Assembly: GCF_021134715.1 (NCBI RefSeq)
Contig: NC_060027.1
Span: 2,418,001 to 2,482,000 of the forward strand
Length of the DNA stretch: 64,000 nt
Reading direction: 5' to 3'
Source: Daphnia pulex
Taxonomy: Eukaryota > Arthropoda > Branchiopoda > Diplostraca > Daphniidae
Part shown: positions 58,756 through 64,000 of the stretch, piece after piece
Numbering within the stretch: the first letter of the stretch is position 1
How the letters are laid out: each line of letters opens with the position of its first letter
Position numbers and translations under genes: made by a program
Notes under the pieces: model-generated
The model's input: only the letters and a program-made list of their open reading frames with translations
Told to the model about the DNA's origin: nothing
Databases searched by the model: none

Positions 58756-59613
58756 ATTATGGGTTTGCCGATTGGTTAAGCAATGGACTAAAGGGGTTTT
58801 CATGATTTATGGATTTTAAAATTTATTAAATCCTACTTTTCTTTCGACCAAGACATTTGTTAATCTAGAGAATGTATCGCCGGAAAAGTAATCGTGCTTA
58901 AAATTTTCCTTTTTAAGTAATTATGCTTGCACCTAATGTTGAGGATTGCGATCATTTTTGTCTCACTGCTGGTTTTGATTGTTGTTGTCGTTTGGTTTCC
59001 TTAGATCTAACCCGGATTTTGTACGTAATCGTATTTTATTTTGTTTTTAAAACGAAATAATATACCTCCTTCTTTTAATTGTTATTTAGTTGTTTTTGGT
59101 AACTAATGTGTTTACAGAATCTCCCTAGATTATAGGATATTGAGCTAAATATTTACGGGGTAAACTTGTCCGTTTTAATATTTGTGTTTAGTAGCGCAGA
59201 GTAAATGTTGGACGTTTCAACTAAAATTGAAATAATGGTGTTCAAAGTGCTGAAGGATTCCATCGCTTAACTTCTTCATAAACCGTTATCTCATTCAAGG
59301 TACAAATGATTGTTTTTTTTTTCTTGTGTTTAATAAGAAGTGACATATTTTATTATCAACAGGTGACATTGTCTCACTGGATCTTCTTCGGTCAGACGGA
59401 TTTGTATTTGTGACTGCTCACCGATTATTCGTTCGACTGTATAATTTGCGAAATCAATATTTTTCACTTATTTCGCAATAGAGTTGGAAGCTTGCCTATT
59501 AGTGCGAATCAATTGAACAGAAAGCTGATTATGGCAACACTACAGATAAACGTGTACAGTAGAAGTACAGATAGAAGTGTACAGTAGGAGACTTTTAATC
59601 AACAGAAGAGAAG
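58756..59613. other. 3' flank of F-box gene B
   Basis: Homologous in part to 55576-56200. Contains an isolated exon-like open stretch (59363-59481). Confidence 0.5.
59363..59481 (+). pseudogene. Orphan exon-like open frame beside F-box gene B
   Basis: A good acceptor (TTATCAACAG) precedes an open stretch reading DIVSLDLLRSDGFVFVTAHR, then LFVRLYNLRNQYF, and a stop. The Val/Phe-rich spacing resembles a propeller blade like those in the neighbouring F-box genes, but no partner exons were found. It could be the remnant of a third copy, or chance. Confidence 0.25.
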
Positions 59614-60654
59614 ATGCTTTCAGCCATCAGTATGACGACAAGTCTTTGTGCGGTAAATATTAATATATTTCTTTTTAAAAGTAAATACTTAAATACCGTA
59701 AAGTGTGGTGCCTAAGTTGGTGTCTGATGAAAGGAAACTCAATTAACTTAATTAGGAACTTTTTTTTTTTTTTTTAATTTTTTTTTTGTTAAAATTGGTT
59801 ATTAGAACTAATCCAGATTTAGTGGAGCTCTAATAATGCAAAAAACAAATTCTTTAAAAAAAATTTAATTTTAAGTATGATTAACTCAAGAGTAGATATA
59901 TAAAGATGCAAAGTAATTGGTCAGAGGCTCAGAGTGTGTCCTCACATATTAAATTTGGTGGGCCTACAAGATACAACTGACCAAATCGTTCGAAAACATT
60001 TTATTTAAATTTTTTTTTTACTGATGCGCAGTTTTAAAATTATACGTGACTCAACAAGGTCTACGGAAGTTCGATAAAAATCTGTATTCGATCAAACTTC
60101 AAGGTCCCTTGCTAGTCGATCAGTGGTCTTATCGCAAATGAAACTGATGCAAAATGACACTTTCATGGCCATCTTAATTTCCATCAGCACCAGCCACAGC
60201 CCCTCAAAGATGGACTGCCGCCATATGAAATTGGTAATGAAAACAAATATTGTTGTTTTTTTTTTAAATAGCATACTAAGAAATAACTTTAACGTAAAAT
60301 AATAATTAACATTAACATTTTTTTTGGTTCTGTTGTGAAGCGTAGGGATATTTCTGCGTCTTAGTCTGGTCGTAGTTAAATTGCGTAAATTAATTTATCG
60401 CTGTACTGTTGATAAACAATTTTGCGTATTTTTTTTTTTTTTTTTTTTTTTAGTTTAAAGTTCAAGGATCGTCTGTTAAATCCCTAGTCAGTGCATCGTT
60501 GGGGTCATGGCGTTCGATAGTACGTGCCGCACGCGAAAGAAATATAGCCAAAACATGTTCCTATAAATCTCAACAGATTGTAAGGCTGATTCGTAGAATT
60601 TACAACTTTCATTTAATTTTTAAGGTCGTAGTAAAATTTCAATCTCAGCAATAA
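59614..60654 (+). CDS. Possible small two-exon gene, unrecognised
   Basis: ATG at 59614 opens MLSAISMTTSLCA with a GTAAAT donor after 59652. A T-tract acceptor (TTTTTTAG) before 60454 joins in frame to an open stretch (FKVQGSSVKSLVSASLGSWR, then a basic part with RERNIAK and LIRRIYNF) ending at TAA 60652-60654, 79 residues in all. The predicted product is basic with a hydrophobic start. The long intervening sequence, the lack of homology I can recognise and a GTAAGG inside exon 2 make this a weak call. The sequence could equally be upstream regulatory DNA of the vitellogenin gene. Confidence 0.25.
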
Positions 60655-60804
60655 TAATTATCAATCACCCTTGAAGTTAATTCTTCGATCTGAAAGAACT
60701 TCACAATCCTTATAGTCGTACGTTTTACTTGCTTTCGTGCAAATAAAGCGTTTTCGAAGGCTAACGTGAGAATAAGATAGAGATCACATTACTTGTTACC
60801 AGCA

Positions 60805-60878
60805 TATAAAAAGGAATAGAAATGGCATTCACATCAATTCACTGTCGCCAGTGATTCTTTAAGAGACTACAACACAGG
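60805..60878 (+). promoter_or_regulatory. TATA box and 5' UTR of the vitellogenin-like gene
   Basis: TATAAAA at 60805-60811, about 70 bp before the ATG. A start of transcription near 60835-60842 (TTCACTGT) would fit TATA spacing. Confidence 0.6.
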
Positions 60879-63800
60879 ATGTCACGACTGAGGCTGTTGG
60901 CCCTCGCTCTTCTCCTTGTTGCCGGCCAGTGCCATGCAGAAGGCAAAGAAAAATAATTCAAAAAATTTTGCGATTTAAAAAAAATTATGATTTACTTAAA
61001 CTGTACTTTTTATTTAAATGTCTATTCAGGTTTGTTTGAGGATGGCCAAGAATACCAGTACAGTTACCTTACTTTCACTACAACCGGCGTTCGTGATCCC
61101 ACTCCATCTGGCTCCTCTTTCGGCATCCGCGGCAACTTGCTCATCCAGAAACAAGCCGGAGAAGCCATCGTCAAGGTAGATATTATTTTTAAACATTTTC
61201 TCTGTCTCAAAATAGATTGTCTTATTTAACAATTTGTATTGTTCAATAGCTTTCAGATGTGACCTTAGGTATGCACAATGGCCCCGACACTCTTCTGTCA
61301 ACCGTCAAGTTCTTGAAGAAGCCCGAATTGGTTTTGTTGGAGAAACCCTTCAAAATTTCTTTCCTCAATGGAAAGGTAAAACATCAACTCACAATTTTTT
61401 TATGAATTGTAAAAAATGTAACATCATGTTACTTTCAGATTACCGGATTCGATGCTGACGCTTCAGATGCCGAATGGTCCATCAACATCAAGAAGGGTTT
61501 GGCCACCAAGTTGCAAATGGACGTCGTTGCCGGAGAAATCGGCAAGGGCGACACTGCTTTCTTGCGTACTGTCGAGGTAAAGAAAAAAAGTTGTCCATTT
61601 AAATTAAAAACATTAACAAATGAATTTGATTGTGCACAAAATCAGGACACTGTCGTCGGTACCTGCAACACTACCTACTCGTTCGGAGGTTCCGAAAAGG
61701 GTCGCTTGATGCTGATTAAGCAACGCACTCAGAGCGAATGCACCAACGTTCCTCGTTTGGGTCATAACAGCTTTGGAGCCACCAATTGTGCTGGAAAATT
61801 GCAAGATGAACTCGTTGCCACCACTCAGCTTTACTACCAGCTTAGCCGTGGAGCAAGCAGCAACACTGCCAAGGCCCACATCATCTCATCTTTCGGTTAC
61901 CAGGTTCTCCAATGGCACCCACCTGCAGGCTCTCCTTTCTACAACTTGGCCAAGTATGATCAAGTCGTTTTCTTGTGTTAGCTTCTTAAATAATTACTAA
62001 CTATTTTGTTTAATTGTTCCATTGCGTAGCACTACTTTGGTTCTCAAGTCATCCGGCCCCATTGCCAAGCCCATCTCCGCTTCTGGTCTGACCAAACACT
62101 ATGGCAGCCTTCGTTACACCCTCAAGCGCCCTATCCCCACACCCGAGGATATCGACTTGGCTCGTGAAGAGGATTTCTTGCACCCCGAGGAACCCCAATC
62201 CCAACAAGCTCTCCGTGCTAAGGTAAGCGATTAATAATTTATCTATTAAAATGTTACACTGTTTAATTGAAAAATTGTGATTCTTCAGGCTGTTCCCACT
62301 TTGACTAAGCTGAAGGAAGTCATTGGATCATCAGCCCTTGATGATGAAACTCTTTTGGATCCCACCGCTATGGCCGCCCTCCAGCTTTTCCAGGCAATGA
62401 GCTTGGAAAGTTTGAAAGCTGTCTGGAAAAATGTTGAAAGCGACGAGGAGCTCAAGTAATTTACATGAAATTAGATTTTTAAATTCATTTGATGCTGATG
62501 TCAAGTTATTGTTTAGGAACTTGATCACCGAGATGATCCCACTTACTGGCACCAACCCTGCTGCTTTGTTGATCAAGGAATTGGTTCTGGGTGGCAAACT
62601 CAGCGAGATGGAAGCTCGTCGTATGGTTGCTTTCCTCCCCTATTACTTGCGCATGCCATCTGAGAAATTGTTGACCTCCTGGGAGGATCTCTTGAAGGAG
62701 AGCCCCAGCATCAAGACCAAGTAGGATTGACGTTTAAATAACTTTGTTTAAATGATTTCTCTAAATGTTTGAATTGTAAAAAAAAATTAGGGAATTGAGA
62801 GGAGCCATCGCTTTGGCTTTCGGTCATTTGGTTGGCGTCACCTGCGGTGGCAACAAACTGCGTCCCTGCAAGACCGATACCATCAACAAGTACACCCGCA
62901 TGTCCTATGAAGCCTTCAAGTCGGCAAAGACCCACCCCGAGATGATCGTTGCCTTGAGCACTCTGCGCAACACCAACTTGCTCCCTGCCATTGAGCGTCT
63001 TATTCCTCACGTCAAGAGCGGCTCCGTTCCTCACGCCGTCCGCCCCCACGTCATCTTCGCTCTGCAGCCCATCGCCGCAGTTAACCGCAACAAGTTCTTG
63101 TCTGCTGTTCTCCCGCTGATCCTCAATGCCACCGAGACCACCGAGATCCGTATCGCCGCCGTCTCTACCCTGTTCCGCGTTCAACCCACTTTCCTCGAGC
63201 TGCAACAGCTGATCGCTGGCGCCATTTGGGAACGCAATCAGGAAGTTCTCAACTTCATGATGACCACCTTCCGCGTAAGACCAAATCGAATAACAATAAC
63301 ATCAGTCAATTGATTTACTTTTCCTTTGCAGAACTACGCCGATTCCAAGAATCCTTGCATCAAGCCTATCGCCAACCAACTGCAATTGTTGTTGCGTCGC
63401 GTCGCCCACATCAAGACCAACTTTTTCCGTTCCAGCAACCGCGTCTTCGACTTCCATGACCAGAAATATGGTTTCGGTGGTGGTCTGCAACTTGCCACTA
63501 TCTACGGTGAAGAGTCCCGCGCCCCCCTCATCATTTCTGGACGTGCCAACTATCGCGTTTCTGAATTCAACTACGTTCCTCTTGAGATCATGATTCGTTT
63601 GGAAGGTAAATTACTAAAATTAATTGGTGAGTTCTCTGTACAAAAAGTAAAAATCGTGTTCTTTCGTATTATTCCACACCACCAGGTGTTGAGGATGCCT
63701 ACGTCCGTCTCTTCCGCAAACTGGATCCCAAGGACTTCAAGCTGGATACTCTGAAGGATCTTTTGCAAAAGACTATGAAGGTGGTTCCTCGCCAACAGGC

Positions 63801-64000
63801 TCCCATGAAGATGGAAATCTTGTTGCGCTCTCAAGGCTACACTTTGATGTACCGTCACATGGCCATGGAAGAAATAGCTGGACTGATGGAAGGAAAGGGA
63901 TTGGTCGAGATGATCTCCCGTGGCTTGAAATTGACCCGCAGCATGGTCATGCTCGGCGGACAACACGTCAGCTGGAGGGCCAACGATGTCGGTCTGCCCG
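60879..64000 (+). CDS. Vitellogenin / large lipid transfer protein, N-terminal part (runs off window)
   Basis: Secreted yolk or lipid-carrier protein of the large lipid transfer family. Eleven exons are visible: 60879-60942, 61030-61175, 61250-61375, 61439-61576, 61646-61953, 62030-62222, 62289-62455, 62517-62720, 62791-63274, 63332-63605 and 63686 onwards (open at 64000), about 806 residues. The signal peptide MSRLRLLALALLLVAGQCHA is followed by the lipid-transfer N-domain (EGLFEDGQEYQYSY, GTCNTTYSF, LLKSS-type strands) and the alpha-helical superhelix (LRGAIALAFGHLVG, LRNTNLLPAIERLIPHV, ELQQLIAGAIWERNQEVLNFM). The SOD-like domain I recall at the N-terminus of a Daphnia vitellogenin is absent from the visible N-terminus, so this may be another vitellogenin paralogue or an apolipoprotein-like member. 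Intron 1 begins with GC. Codon use is strongly C-ending, as in highly expressed genes. Confidence 0.85.

Overview
The window is arthropod nuclear DNA. The evidence points to a cladoceran crustacean of the Daphnia type: compact genes with many introns of about 60-90 bp, AT-rich introns, canonical GT-AG splice sites, an arthropod GABA receptor (Rdl), an arthropod circadian timeless gene, a crustacean-style vitellogenin/large lipid transfer gene, and a tandem family of vitelline-membrane-outer-layer-1 (VMO1) proteins. I cannot name the species. No bacterial, viral, CRISPR or tRNA features were seen.

Region 1 (1-37 kb) is one host gene with a gene family nested inside it. The + strand carries the 3' part of an Rdl-type GABA-gated chloride channel. 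One exon lies at 1807-1874, then comes an intron of about 29.3 kb, then six exons between 31181 and 35119. Inside that intron, on the opposite strand, sits a tandem array of 14 apparently intact small secreted-protein genes and 3 decayed copies, all members of the VMO1 (beta-prism, three-repeat) family. Each intact gene has its own TATA box, a short non-coding first exon, one exon with the signal peptide plus first repeat, and one exon with the other two repeats. The array has two subclasses. Class I (about 3.7-18.4 kb) keeps the GDDTALN-type signatures. Class II (about 19.5-30.7 kb) has lost them, and five of its six members end in a Glu/Val tail encoded by an expanding trinucleotide repeat. 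Near-identical tracts and mosaic spacers show recent duplication and gene conversion.

Region 2 (37-53 kb) holds housekeeping and clock genes: mitochondrial ribosomal protein S15 (+), a three-SH3 protein resembling Drosophila Dlish (-), the splicing coactivator SRRM1 (+) and circadian timeless (+). The long third intron of SRRM1 holds four hairpins with the same closing bases and apparently compensating stem changes. This is the best candidate here for an undescribed RNA element.

Region 3 (53-64 kb) has a tandem pair of F-box / beta-propeller-like / MYND-finger genes, a 37-bp palindromic insertion whose empty site is preserved beside the paralogue, a doubtful small gene, and the first 11 exons of a vitellogenin-like lipid transfer protein that runs off the window end.

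On working relationships, the only plausible functional link is that the VMO1-like proteins and vitellogenin could both serve eggs. That is an inference from family names, not something the sequence shows. The remaining genes are unrelated neighbours. Exon coordinates were derived by hand from splice consensus and reading-frame continuity.
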